Of a DNA stretch of 64,000 nucleotides, positions 41,742-50,997 are shown in pieces; the first letter of the stretch is position 1; the number at the start of each line of letters is the position of its first letter. The position numbers and the translations under genes are program-made. A model generated the notes under the pieces. It was given only the letters and a program-made list of their open reading frames with translations. It was not told the DNA's origin and ran no database searches. The DNA comes from CAZYTM01 sp964649725 (lineage in GTDB: Bacteria > Desulfobacterota > Desulfuromonadia > Geobacterales > Geobacteraceae): NCBI GenBank assembly GCA_964649725.1, contig CAZYTM010000002.1, positions 124,001 to 188,000 on the forward strand, given 5' to 3'.

Positions 41742-42704
41742 GTGGCATTCCGTGATATTATTGGTCATGCCGAATTGATAGCAGTACTGCAGCGCACTTT
41801 GACACTCAATAAACTTGCCCATGCTTATATTTTCGAAGGGATAGAGGGTTGTGGCAAGCACAAGACTGCTCTGGCCCTGATAAATGAACTGTTCTGCGTC
41901 ACCAGGAACAGCTGTGGGGAATGCCCGGCTTGTCGTAAGCTGATAACGCTCCAGCATCCGGATCTGCATCTCATTGAACCTGATGGCGCATTCATCAAAA
42001 TCGAACAAGTACGACAATTGCAGAAAGAGCTCTCCTACCGCCCCTTTGAAGCTGAGCGAAAAACCTGTATAATCGACCAGGCTGACCGTCTCAATCAGTC
42101 CGCCGGAAATGCCCTGTTGAAGACCCTTGAGGAGCCGCCAGGGAATGCACTGATTATCCTGGTGACAGCAAAACCGGGCAGCATGATGCCGACTATTGTC
42201 TCGCGCTGCCAGGCACTCCGCTTCCCGGCTCTGCCGCAGAATATTGTCGAAGACTTTCTGCTTGGACAGGGCCACCCCCACGAGGCAGCCAGCATTGCCG
42301 CTGCTCTGGCAGGTGGAAGCCTGAAGAAAGCTCTCGATATCTGTACTGAAACTACCCTGAGCGAACGGGCCAGCCTGCTAAGACAGATTGATGCCCTGCG
42401 AATGGATGACATTTCACCTTTGCTGCAGCTGGCAGAAAGAGTTGCTGCTGACAAGGACAATATTGTTGAACTGCTTGATCTGCTGACAACCTACCTGCGT
42501 GACATATTGTTGCTGCATGGCGGGAGCCAGGACCTTACCAACCAGGACCTTGTCGAGTTGATCGAAGTACGTGCCGTACGTAGCTCTCCGACCGGCATTT
42601 TAGCTGCCATAGATCACGTTACAGCAGCAAGACAGGCGCTGGCCAGAAATGTCAACCCGCGGTTGACACTGGAAGTGCTCTTCATGCGTCTGGCATCGAC
42701 CTGA
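41742..42704 (+). CDS. holB: DNA polymerase III subunit delta'
   Basis: The 320-aa AAA+ clamp-loader subunit opens AFRDIIGHAELIAVLQRTL, has a P-loop-like FEGIEGCGKHKTAL, a zinc-binding CGECPACRKL and an SRCQALRF sensor-1 arginine segment. The GTG at 41742 is chosen because AAGGA lies seven bases upstream; a TTG at 41736 overlapping the tmk stop would add two residues. Confidence 0.93.
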   Translation: MAFRDIIGHAELIAVLQRTLTLNKLAHAYIFEGIEGCGKHKTALALINELFCVTRNSCGECPACRKLITLQHPDLHLIEPDGAFIKIEQVRQLQKELSYRPFEAERKTCIIDQADRLNQSAGNALLKTLEEPPGNALIILVTAKPGSMMPTIVSRCQALRFPALPQNIVEDFLLGQGHPHEAASIAAALAGGSLKKALDICTETTLSERASLLRQIDALRMDDISPLLQLAERVAADKDNIVELLDLLTTYLRDILLLHGGSQDLTNQDLVELIEVRAVRSSPTGILAAIDHVTAARQALARNVNPRLTLEVLFMRLAST

Positions 42705-42754
42705 CAGGATGCCGCGCAATTCCTCGTAAAGATGTATCCCCACTGGAGGCAAGA

Positions 42755-43705
42755 GTGATCAGGATAGTAAAATTACAATTTCATACCGCTGGCAAACTTT
42801 ACGATTTCAACGCCGAGAACATCGACATGAAAGAGGGTGACCGGGTCATTGTCGAGACCGAAAGGGGGAAGAGCATCGCCACTGTGGTTATCAGCCCGCG
42901 CGAACTCCCTGAAACGGTCCACCCCCCGGAAGGGCTGAAAAGTGTACTGCGTAAAGCGCATTCAGACGATATCGAAGCAGCGGCAAGGCAGGCAGCCAGA
43001 GAGAAAGAGGCATATTCCTTCTGCCTGAACAAGATCAAAGAGCGTAGCATGGATATGAAACTGGTCAGGGTCGAATATCTCTTTGACGGCAGCAAGGCCA
43101 TCTTTTATTTCACCGCTGACGGAAGAGTCGATTTCCGTGAACTGGTGAAAGATCTGGCCCACGCATTCCATACCCGTATCGAGATGCGGCAGATAGGTGT
43201 ACGGGATGAAGCAAAAATGGTGGGTGGGATCGGTATTTGTGGTCGGGAACTCTGCTGCTCATCTTTTCTGCGCGAATTTGAACCGGTTTCAGTGAAGATG
43301 GCCAAGGAGCAAAGTCTCGCCCTGAATCCCACCAAGATATCGGGTCAGTGCGGCAGGCTGCTCTGCTGCCTCGGATACGAATTCGAAACTTACTGTTCCC
43401 TGCGCAAATGTCTACCCAAGTGCGGCAAAAGAATCCAGCACGGATCTGTCGAAGGGGAAGTGGTCAAACTGAATATTCTTGACGGCACTGTAACAATTAA
43501 AACCGATGACGATCGGGAAGTGGTCCTCAAAGGTAATGAAATCAAGCCGGAACAGATATCTGACCGGCCGAAAAAGAATCAGAAGGATGTCATCAAGGTG
43601 AAAAACAACGATACAATAAAAGATGGTCGAGAGAACTCGTCCCAGCAGCAAGGACGCGAGCGGCGCCGTGATTCACGCGAGCGGGAGAAAAAGGAGAAGC
43701 AATGA
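42755..43705 (+). CDS. ricT: PSP1-domain protein RicT (YaaT)
   Basis: The 316-aa protein starts with GTG and has the PSP1 domain (GDRVIVETERGKSIATVVI) and a cysteine-rich region: GRELCCSSFLREF, GQCGRLLCCLGYE, then CSLRKCLPKCGK. In Bacillus the RicT-RicA-RicF complex binds Fe-S clusters and controls mRNA processing. In proteobacteria the gene sits between holB and metG, as here. The last 50 residues are lysine- and arginine-rich and probably disordered. Confidence 0.9.
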   Translation: MIRIVKLQFHTAGKLYDFNAENIDMKEGDRVIVETERGKSIATVVISPRELPETVHPPEGLKSVLRKAHSDDIEAAARQAAREKEAYSFCLNKIKERSMDMKLVRVEYLFDGSKAIFYFTADGRVDFRELVKDLAHAFHTRIEMRQIGVRDEAKMVGGIGICGRELCCSSFLREFEPVSVKMAKEQSLALNPTKISGQCGRLLCCLGYEFETYCSLRKCLPKCGKRIQHGSVEGEVVKLNILDGTVTIKTDDDREVVLKGNEIKPEQISDRPKKNQKDVIKVKNNDTIKDGRENSSQQQGRERRRDSREREKKEKQ

Positions 43706-45231
43706 GCCTTAGATATTATCTCACTACACCGATTTACTATGTGAATGACGTCCCCCATATCGGCCATGCCTATACAACGCTGGCAGCCGACGTGCTTGCT
43801 CGCTACAAGCGCATCATGGGTTATGAAGTGTTTTTTCTCACCGGTACCGACGAACATGGGCAGAAAGTCGAGAAGGCTGCCAATGCAGCCGGAGAAACTC
43901 CGCTGGAACTGGCTGACAGGGTCGTCAAACGCTTTCAGGCACTCTGGGAAAAGCTCGACATTGCTCCCAGCGACTTCATCCGTACCAGCCAGGAGCGGCA
44001 CAAACAGGGGGTCGCCCATCTCTTCGAGCAGGCAATGGCTAACGGTGACATCTATCTGGGCGAATATGAAGACTGGTATTGCACCCCATGCGAGACCTTC
44101 TGGACCGAAACGCAGCTTATCGATTACAAATGCCCGGACTGTAATCGCCCAACCGAAAAGTTGAAGGAAGAGTCATACTTCTTCAAGATGAGCAAATATC
44201 AGCAACCTCTGCTCGATCATATCGAGGCCAACCCAGACTTCATTCAGCCTAAATCGCGACGCAACGAAATCCTTGCCTTTGTCAGAGATGGGCTGCGTGA
44301 CCTTTCCGTCTCGCGTACTTCATTTCGATGGGGGATACCGGTTCCAGGCAATGAGCGCCATGTCATCTATGTCTGGTTTGATGCTCTGGCCAATTACATC
44401 ACAGCCCTCGGCTATCCAGACAAATCCGGCAATTTCGGTTCATTCTGGCCGGTGGATGTGCATCTGATCGGAAAAGACATACTTCGCTTCCATTCGGTAT
44501 ACTGGCCGACCTTTCTTATGTCAGCCGGATTACCGCTGCCAAAGAAGGTCTTTGCCCATGGCTGGTGGACCGTGGAAGGGCAGAAGATGAGCAAAAGCAT
44601 GCAGAATGTGGTTGAACCAAACATGCTGATCGATCGCTACGGCGTCGACGCGGTCCGCTATTTTCTGCTCCGGGAGGTCCCTTTCGGCCTGGATGGCGAT
44701 TTTTCCCACGCCGCCCTGGTGCACCGCATCAATTCTGATCTGGCAAATGACCTGGGCAACCTGCTCAATCGCACAACAGCCATGGCAAACAAGTATTTCG
44801 GCGGCATAGTTGCGCAACCAGGGGAACTGCATGAGCTGGATCAAATCTATCGGGACAAGACACTGACAATGATCAGCCAGATTGAGACCTGCATGGCCGA
44901 TCTCGCCTTCAGCAAGGCTTTGCAGTCACTTTGGGAGGTGATCAGCGCCGGGAACAAGTATATCGATGAAACTGCGCCATGGGGACTGGCCAAGGACCCG
45001 TCTCAACATGAACGACTGGCTACGGTTATCTATTGTCTGCTGGAATCACAGCGACTGGTATATATCCTGCTTTCGGCATTCATGCCACGGACAGCGGCGA
45101 AGGGGCTGGAGTATCTTGGCTGGGACAAACCTGCTGCAGCTTCCGGCTTGCAATGGGGGCAACTAGCTGCTGGCATCAAGATAACCAAGTCAGAACCGCT
45201 ATTCCCCAGAATAGAGACTAGAGCCGAGTAA
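43702..45231 (+). CDS. metG: Methionyl-tRNA synthetase
   Basis: The 509-aa synthetase overlaps ricT by four bases. It has HIGH as PHIGHAYTTLAADV, two zinc knuckles (CTPC and CPDC) and KMSKS as KMSKSMQNVVEP. It ends without the C-terminal EMAPII-like tRNA-binding domain found in longer MetG proteins. It is the last gene of the operon, and the next gene converges. Confidence 0.97.
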   Translation: MSLRYYLTTPIYYVNDVPHIGHAYTTLAADVLARYKRIMGYEVFFLTGTDEHGQKVEKAANAAGETPLELADRVVKRFQALWEKLDIAPSDFIRTSQERHKQGVAHLFEQAMANGDIYLGEYEDWYCTPCETFWTETQLIDYKCPDCNRPTEKLKEESYFFKMSKYQQPLLDHIEANPDFIQPKSRRNEILAFVRDGLRDLSVSRTSFRWGIPVPGNERHVIYVWFDALANYITALGYPDKSGNFGSFWPVDVHLIGKDILRFHSVYWPTFLMSAGLPLPKKVFAHGWWTVEGQKMSKSMQNVVEPNMLIDRYGVDAVRYFLLREVPFGLDGDFSHAALVHRINSDLANDLGNLLNRTTAMANKYFGGIVAQPGELHELDQIYRDKTLTMISQIETCMADLAFSKALQSLWEVISAGNKYIDETAPWGLAKDPSQHERLATVIYCLLESQRLVYILLSAFMPRTAAKGLEYLGWDKPAAASGLQWGQLAAGIKITKSEPLFPRIETRAE

Positions 45232-45235
45232 TATA

Positions 45236-45829
45236 TCAGTGCCCGGCAACCGGTTTCAACTCAGCAGAACCGAAAAGAAAAAAGAGCCTGAACATGCAAT
45301 ACTTGTAAAATTCGCTGAAGAAGAGGCGAAAACTCCCGGCATGTCTCCACCAAGCTTCTTTCAGGTTTATGCTGTCAACAGGATGCGCATAGATGGCGAT
45401 ATCTTTCGGTAGAACCCCCTGAAATATCAGGGTTGCCCTTTTCATGTGATAGCGGGAAGTGATCAGTTTGATTGAACTGACCTTGCGGTGCTGGAGTAAA
45501 TCCCGCGTATAAATAGCATTTTCCAGTGTGTTGCGGGAAACTTTTTCCAGGACAATCCCCTCTTCGCTTTCTCCTCCATCCTTGACAAGATCACCTTTTC
45601 GTACCTGTTGTCCCACCCCGATGAGCAGTAGACAACGTCCCTGACCGGCACGATAGAGCCTTATCCCTTCTTCAATCCGCCCCTTGCCACCGGCAAGCAC
45701 AACTATGGCATCTGTTTTTATATCCCGTTGTCTGACCGAATATGTTTTATATACAAAATCGACAAACAAAACGGCCACCACCAAGATGGCAATCAATAGT
45801 AAAGAGAACAACCCTTTGAGAATAGCCAT
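45236..45829 (-). CDS. YdcF-family (DUF218) membrane-anchored protein
   Basis: The 197-aa protein has one N-terminal transmembrane segment (LFSLLLIAILVVAVLFVDFV) and a DUF218 domain with DAIVVLAGGKGRIEEGIRLY, ENAIYTRDLL and LITSRYHMKRA. Members such as SanA/ElyC act in envelope integrity or bind nucleotides; the exact role is unknown. Its 3' end faces metG only four bases away. Confidence 0.85.
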   Translation of the reverse strand: MAILKGLFSLLLIAILVVAVLFVDFVYKTYSVRQRDIKTDAIVVLAGGKGRIEEGIRLYRAGQGRCLLLIGVGQQVRKGDLVKDGGESEEGIVLEKVSRNTLENAIYTRDLLQHRKVSSIKLITSRYHMKRATLIFQGVLPKDIAIYAHPVDSINLKEAWWRHAGSFRLFFSEFYKYCMFRLFFLFGSAELKPVAGH

Positions 45830-45923
45830 GCATCAACCTTTTGTCATTCAGGCATGAGTTGTCCAAAACAGTGCTGCAGCAATAGCTGCAAAATAATTAA
45901 TAGAAACATGCCCAAGAATTTTC

Positions 45924-45952
45924 TTGAAATTGTTTTACTGCCGTGTTATATA
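45924..45952 (+). promoter_or_regulatory. Promoter of rpmB
   Basis: TTGAAA (45924-45929), a 17-base spacer and TATATA (45947-45952). The start codon of rpmB is at 45988. Confidence 0.65.
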
Positions 45953-45987
45953 AAAAAACTTCAGTCCATCGGCAAGGGGAAAATGTC

Positions 45988-46179
45988 ATGTCCAAAATAT
46001 GTGAAGTCTGCGGCAAAGGTCCCAGTTTCGGTAATAATGTCAGTCACGCCAACAACAAAACCCGGCGGGTCTGGTATCCAAACCTGCAAAAGGTAAAGAC
46101 CATTAATAACGGTACCGTTCGAAGCATCAAGGTATGCACCCGCTGCATACGTTCCGGTCATATAACCAAAGCAATATAA
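45988..46179 (+). CDS. rpmB: Large ribosomal subunit protein L28 (bL28)
   Basis: The 63-aa protein starts MSKICEVCGKGPSFGNNVSH and has the four-cysteine zinc form (CEVC and CTRC). The ATG at 45988 has AAGGGG eight bases upstream. It is a single-gene unit between a promoter and a terminator. Confidence 0.97.
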   Translation: MSKICEVCGKGPSFGNNVSHANNKTRRVWYPNLQKVKTINNGTVRSIKVCTRCIRSGHITKAI

Positions 46180-46234
46180 ATCAGTGTAGCAGCAAGTTTT
46201 TCAAGGGACTACAAAATAACCTGTCACCCAGAAC

Positions 46235-46268
46235 AAGCCGCAACTAGAATTCCTAAAAGTTGCGGCTT
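46235..46268 (+). terminator. Intrinsic terminator after rpmB
   Basis: AAGCCGCAACT and AGTTGCGGCTT form an 11-base stem with a 12-base loop, followed by TATATTTT. It may serve both strands, since ridA converges from the right. Confidence 0.8.
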
Positions 46269-46352
46269 TATATTTTCTGCCTGCCAATAAAGAACAAAAC
46301 TCAAATCCCGGAATAGACAGAGCTGATATTCCCAACCTTATCCTATCGCGAC

Positions 46353-46736
46353 TCAACGAGCCAGCGCGACAACTTCGATCTCCACCATCGCACCTTTCGG
46401 CAGCCCCTTAACCTCAAGGGTAGCTCTGGCTGGTGGTTTATCCGGGAAGCAGCCTCCATATACCTGATTGACCACCGCAAAATTCGCCAGGTCAGTCAGA
46501 TAGATCGTGCTTTTTACTACATCGCCAAAGTCCAGTCCAGCAGCACCAAGCACTGCACCGATATTCCTCATCACCTGCTCGGTCTGCACCCTTATATCTG
46601 CTTGAACAAGTTCACCGGTCGCCGGATCAAGAGGGATCTGGCCTGACAGGAAAACCAGGCCGCCAGCTTTGACCCCTTGCGAATAAGGGCCTATGGCCTG
46701 TGGGGCCTGAGCTGTGACAATTATCTCTTTAGCCAT
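46353..46736 (-). CDS. ridA: RidA-family enamine/imine deaminase
   Basis: The 127-aa protein shows the YjgF/RidA pattern: QAPQAIGPYSQGVKAGGLVF at the start, GQIPLDPATGEL, and PPARATLEVKGLPKGAMVEI containing the catalytic arginine. RidA clears reactive 2-aminoacrylate. The ATG at 46736 follows GGAGG by five bases. It lies 64 bases after rel on the same strand. Confidence 0.95.
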   Translation of the reverse strand: MAKEIIVTAQAPQAIGPYSQGVKAGGLVFLSGQIPLDPATGELVQADIRVQTEQVMRNIGAVLGAAGLDFGDVVKSTIYLTDLANFAVVNQVYGGCFPDKPPARATLEVKGLPKGAMVEIEVVALAR

Positions 46737-46799
46737 CAATCCCTCCAGATTTTAGCACAAGGCAGCAAACTATACCCGATTGTTCTGCGTCATCACTCC

Positions 46800-48950
46800 T
46801 CAATTTTTCAACCGATCCACCTTAATTACCCCCTTTACCTTGAGGATATTGTTCATCACCAGATGCAGATGGGCAAGATCCGTCACCTCAACTTCAAAAA
46901 TATTGATACCCCGCTTGTCTACCGTGCTCTGCACCGAAGCGCTGGTGATATTGGCCTCGCAGTTGGTTATGGTCTGGGTGATATTCGCCAGAATCCCTTT
47001 CTGATCATGGCAAGAGACCCTTATCTTGACCGGCAGTGCCGCCTTGCGGTCACGATTCCAGGCAATGTCGATACGCCGTTCCGGATCGCTCTCCAGAGCC
47101 AGTTGACAGTCGGCGGTATGTACCGTCACCCCTCTGCCGCGGGTTATGAACCCGACGATATCATCTCCCGGAACCGGATTGCAGCATTTGCCAAACCGGA
47201 CCATAACATCATCCACTCCACTGATCTGGATGGCACTCGTGGAACGACGGGTCAGCTTTTCAATCGCTTTGCCAATCCGCGATTCCTTACGCTCCTGGTG
47301 CTCTTCGAGTTTCTCGGCAGGCAAAAGTTTACCGATCAACTGGTTACTGGAAAGCTTGCCGTAGCCGACTGCAGCCATCAGGTCATCTTCGCCGACAAAG
47401 CCAAACTCAACGGCAATCCTTTTGATTTCGCCACTTTTCAGAAGTTTGCCATAATTTAGTGAATACCGGCGGAAATCCTTGTCGACTATCTCCCGCCCAA
47501 GGGAGATACTACGTTTTCTCTCTTCTGTCTTGATCCAAGCCCGGATTTTGTTACGCGCCCTGGAACTCTTCACCATCTTTAGCCAATCCTTGCTCGGCGT
47601 ATGATGGGGCGAAGTCACAACCTCTACAATATCCCCGGTGCGCAGTTCATGCTTGAGTGGGACCAGTTTGCCGTTCACCTTTGCCCCGACGCAGCGATGA
47701 CCTACATCGGTATGAACACTGTAGGCGAAATCTATCGGCGTTGAGCCCTTGGGGAACCCTTTCACATCTCCCTTGGGCGTAAAGACGTAGACTTCTTCAG
47801 GGAAGAGCTCTACCTTTACCGTATCCATGAACTCCCGGGAATCCTGTAATTCCTGTTGCCATTCCAGAAGTTGCCGCAGCCATGCAAAACGTTTGACATC
47901 CTTTTCGTCGTATCCTTTACCCTCCTTGTATTTCCAGTGGGCAGCAATCCCTGCCTCGGCGACCCGGTGCATCTCACTGGTCCGGATCTGCACCTCCATC
48001 CGCTCAGCAAAAGGTCCTATGACCGTCGTATGAAGCGACTGGTACATGTTCCCTTTGGGCATGGCGATATAATCCTTGAAACGCCCCGGGACTGGCTTCC
48101 AGGTGGAGTGAATGATGCCTAGGACTTCATAGCATTCACGAATGTCCTCCACCTGTATCCTGATTGCGATCAGATCATAGATCTGATCGATATCGACATT
48201 GCGATTCTCCATCTTCTTGTAGATGGAATAGAGATGCTTGCTGCGACCGGAAACATCCCCTTTGATGCCATGCTCTGTCAACTTGTTATTGATTATCTCC
48301 TTGACCTGATCGACATCGGTCTCCCGCTCCTTTTTCTTCTTCGTCACCTTGGATGCCAGATCGTAGTAAATCTGCGGATCGATATAACGGAAGGAAAGAT
48401 CCTCAAGTTCGCTCTTTACCCATGAGATACCGAGCCGGTTAGCTATCGGAGCATAAATATCGAGAGTCTCCTTGGCAATGCTGCGTTGTTTCGCCTCCGG
48501 CTGATACTGGAGGGTCCGCATGTTATGCAGCCGGTCAGCAAGCTTGACGAGTATAACTCTGATATCGTTGGCCATTGCCAGCAGCATTTTGCGGAAATTC
48601 TCCGCCTGGCTCTCTTCCTTGGTTTTGAAATGGATTTTACTGATCTTGGTAACACCATCGACCAGATTCGCAATCTCGACTCCGAAGATGCTCTCCAACT
48701 CATTCTGAGTTGTCAATGTATCCTCAACCGTGTCGTGCAATAGTCCGGTCACTACCGTTGCAACATCCAGTTTGAGATCAGCAAGAATTGCCGTGACCTC
48801 CATGGGATGGACAAGATAGGGCTCGCCAGACAAGCGGGTCTGCCCTTGATGCACCTTGGCGCAGAAGACATAGGCTTTTCTGAGCATATCCAGGTCAGCA
48901 GCAGGATTGTAAGAGCTCACCTTGTCAAGTATGTCGTTCAGTCTTATCAT
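46800..48950 (-). CDS. rel: Bifunctional (p)ppGpp synthetase/hydrolase (RelA/SpoT family)
   Basis: The 716-aa protein has an N-terminal HD hydrolase domain (LLHDTVEDT with the HD motif), a RelA/SpoT synthetase domain (LIAIRIQVEDIRECYEVLG, IAMPKGNMYQSLHTT), TGS (VYVFTPKGDVKGFPKGSTPI) and a C-terminal ACT domain. It controls the alarmone level in starvation. The intact HD domain suggests both activities. The ATG at 48950 is preferred over a TTG nine bases earlier. It follows rpoZ, as in many proteobacteria. Confidence 0.95.
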   Translation of the reverse strand: MIRLNDILDKVSSYNPAADLDMLRKAYVFCAKVHQGQTRLSGEPYLVHPMEVTAILADLKLDVATVVTGLLHDTVEDTLTTQNELESIFGVEIANLVDGVTKISKIHFKTKEESQAENFRKMLLAMANDIRVILVKLADRLHNMRTLQYQPEAKQRSIAKETLDIYAPIANRLGISWVKSELEDLSFRYIDPQIYYDLASKVTKKKKERETDVDQVKEIINNKLTEHGIKGDVSGRSKHLYSIYKKMENRNVDIDQIYDLIAIRIQVEDIRECYEVLGIIHSTWKPVPGRFKDYIAMPKGNMYQSLHTTVIGPFAERMEVQIRTSEMHRVAEAGIAAHWKYKEGKGYDEKDVKRFAWLRQLLEWQQELQDSREFMDTVKVELFPEEVYVFTPKGDVKGFPKGSTPIDFAYSVHTDVGHRCVGAKVNGKLVPLKHELRTGDIVEVVTSPHHTPSKDWLKMVKSSRARNKIRAWIKTEERKRSISLGREIVDKDFRRYSLNYGKLLKSGEIKRIAVEFGFVGEDDLMAAVGYGKLSSNQLIGKLLPAEKLEEHQERKESRIGKAIEKLTRRSTSAIQISGVDDVMVRFGKCCNPVPGDDIVGFITRGRGVTVHTADCQLALESDPERRIDIAWNRDRKAALPVKIRVSCHDQKGILANITQTITNCEANITSASVQSTVDKRGINIFEVEVTDLAHLHLVMNNILKVKGVIKVDRLKN

Positions 48951-49137
48951 TATGAGCAATCATCCATCACGTAACACTCAATCTTCCTGTCAAAATCATA
49001 TGCATCTGCAAGACGACATTGATACTGCTTTGCTTGCTTGGACAAATTCATGCAGGTGGAGAGTTGCTGAGTCTTAAAATCAGATAAGGTATAACAGAGC
49101 AACCCGGTCTTTGCATAAGGACAGAGGGACAGAGGAT

Positions 49138-49169
49138 AAAAAAAGGGCGGAAGCACCTGTTTCCACCCT
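49138..49169 (-). terminator. Putative terminator downstream of rpoZ
   Basis: On the minus strand AGGGTGGAA pairs with TTCCGCCCT (one G-U) around an eight-base loop and runs into TTTTTTT. It would separate rpoZ from rel. The remaining 180 bases of this gap show nothing convincing. Confidence 0.7.
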
Positions 49170-49185
49170 GAAGTAACATTTTGAA

Positions 49186-49395
49186 TTAACGGCTTTTGCG
49201 GGCAATCACATCATATCTGATCTTTCCGGCAGCAATTTCTCGCAGGGAAATCACCACGTTCTTGTTCCCCGGGCGATTCTCTATAAGCGGCCTGGCACCC
49301 TTATACAACTGTTTGACACGCTTAGCCGCCAACATGACCAACAGGAACCGGTTATCAACCTTTTCCAGACAATCTTCAACAGTTACTCTCGCCAT
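49186..49395 (-). CDS. rpoZ: RNA polymerase omega subunit
   Basis: The 69-aa protein starts MARVTVEDCLEKVDNRF and has LVMLAAKRVKQL, typical of omega. Omega helps assemble RNA polymerase and forms part of a ppGpp-binding site, which fits its place between gmk and rel. Confidence 0.96.
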   Translation of the reverse strand: MARVTVEDCLEKVDNRFLLVMLAAKRVKQLYKGARPLIENRPGNKNVVISLREIAAGKIRYDVIARKSR

Positions 49396-49449
49396 ACCTG
49401 CTCCTTTCAGATTAACAGACGTTGCCGGGATCCAGATAGCCTGTGCTCT

Positions 49450-50058
49450 TCAGAGAATGAACTTTTCGGCAACTGTCGCCAGCACCCGCTCTGTCCTGCA
49501 CTCCTCGGCAAGCATGATCCCCCGCAACTCCTCCAACGCCTCGCTAAATATATCATTTATGATAATATAATCGTACCAGCGTGATTCCTTTATCTCCCCG
49601 GCTGCATTCTCCACTCGCCGCTCTATCACTTCGATACTGTCAGCATTGCGGGAGGTAAGCCTGCGCCTCAACTCACTGAAGCTTGGCGGCAGGATAAAGA
49701 TAAACACCCCCCCCTGGTAACGTTCCTTGAGCTGACGTGCGCCCTGACAATCGATGTCAAGAATTACATCAACACCATCCCTGCGATACTCTTCAAGTGT
49801 TTTGATGGCAGTTCCGTACAGATTGCCGTGCACTTCCGCCCACTCGGCAAATTCTCCGGCATCCACCATCCGACGGAATTCTGTTGCTGTAATAAATAAA
49901 TAGTCGCGGCCATGAACCTCACCAGTCCTGGCCGGACGGGTAGTATAACTTACAGAATGCCGCAAGTTCCGTGAAAAGTCAATGACTTCCTTGCAGAGTG
50001 TAGTCTTGCCGGCGCCGGATGGCGCAGAAATAATATAGAGGATCCCATCCCGTTTCAT
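49450..50058 (-). CDS. gmk: Guanylate kinase
   Basis: The 202-aa kinase has a P-loop ISAPSGAGKTTLCKEV, SYTTRPARTGEVHGRDY for GMP binding and DIDCQGARQL. It converts GMP to GDP. It lies in the yicC-gmk-rpoZ-rel order common in bacteria. Confidence 0.97.
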   Translation of the reverse strand: MKRDGILYIISAPSGAGKTTLCKEVIDFSRNLRHSVSYTTRPARTGEVHGRDYLFITATEFRRMVDAGEFAEWAEVHGNLYGTAIKTLEEYRRDGVDVILDIDCQGARQLKERYQGGVFIFILPPSFSELRRRLTSRNADSIEVIERRVENAAGEIKESRWYDYIIINDIFSEALEELRGIMLAEECRTERVLATVAEKFIL

Positions 50059-50107
50059 AGTTGCTTCCCCTTATCGCAGAGGGTTATAAAACCTGGTTTC
50101 TCTAATA

Positions 50108-50989
50108 TCATTCAACATTCTGCACCTGTTCTCTGATTTTTTCAAGTTCCGCCTTCAGTCCTACCACATAAGAGGCTATTTCGGCATCATTTGCTTTTGC
50201 ACCGATGGTATTAACCTCTCGGTTCATCTCCTGGAGTAGAAAATCGAGTTTTCTGCCGACCGGTTCAGCCAGCTGCAGAGCATTGTCAAACTGCTGCAAG
50301 TGACTGCCAAAACGGACCAACTCCTCAGATATATCACTACGATCAGCCAGGACAGCAATCTCCTGGGCCAGCCTAGCCTGGTCAAGCGGGGTCTCTCCAA
50401 GCAACTGGGCCAAACGTTCCTGTAACCTGCCAGCACTAGCCAGCACCGCCTCTGGCGCACGAACTGACACTTTGTCTAGCAGTAGCGCAAGGGTCTTGCG
50501 CCGGGCCAGCAGATCAGCTACCAGTGCTTCCCCTTCAAGGCTGCGCATCTTTTCCAGATTGTCTACCGCGCTGCGCACTACTGCAAAAAGTTCTGCCTGC
50601 AGGGTGTCTGCTTCTTCACTGCTGTTATCAGCAGATACAAGCACCCCCTTCTGGGCAGAGATGAGCGAAAGTGAAACTTCATCATTAAGGCCAAGGGACT
50701 CCTTTATTGCTGTAAAAGCATCATAATAGGACATTGCCAGAGGTATGTTGATTGCTGTCCGACCGGCCACACCTGTAGGCTCCTCCCATTGGATGTAGAC
50801 TTCTATCTTGCCACGTTTCAGACGCTCAGCAACAGCCTTGCGCACCATATTTTCAAACTGGATGAAAACCCGCGGTAGCTTGACCGAGACCTCACCGTAA
50901 CGATGATTTACCGACCTGATCTCCACAACGATCCTGCCCTTTTCTTTTACAACATCGGCTTTGCCGTAACCGGTCATGCTATTTATCAT
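50108..50989 (-). CDS. yicC: YicC/YloC-family endoribonuclease
   Basis: The 293-aa protein opens INSMTGYGKADV and ends with FLLQEMNREVNTIGAKANDA and LKAELEKIREQVQNVE, the family hallmarks. YicC proteins cleave RNA and affect RyhB turnover in E. coli. The ATG at 50989 follows AGGAG; a GTG just before it is possible. It begins the gmk-rpoZ run, and its neighbour upstream is the polysaccharide locus. Confidence 0.92.
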   Translation of the reverse strand: MINSMTGYGKADVVKEKGRIVVEIRSVNHRYGEVSVKLPRVFIQFENMVRKAVAERLKRGKIEVYIQWEEPTGVAGRTAINIPLAMSYYDAFTAIKESLGLNDEVSLSLISAQKGVLVSADNSSEEADTLQAELFAVVRSAVDNLEKMRSLEGEALVADLLARRKTLALLLDKVSVRAPEAVLASAGRLQERLAQLLGETPLDQARLAQEIAVLADRSDISEELVRFGSHLQQFDNALQLAEPVGRKLDFLLQEMNREVNTIGAKANDAEIASYVVGLKAELEKIREQVQNVE

Positions 50990-50997
50990 CACATCTC

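Noticed and set aside
48950..49156. 68-codon frame between rel and rpoZ
   Set aside because: It has no ribosome-binding site or recognisable motif and overlaps the rpoZ terminator.
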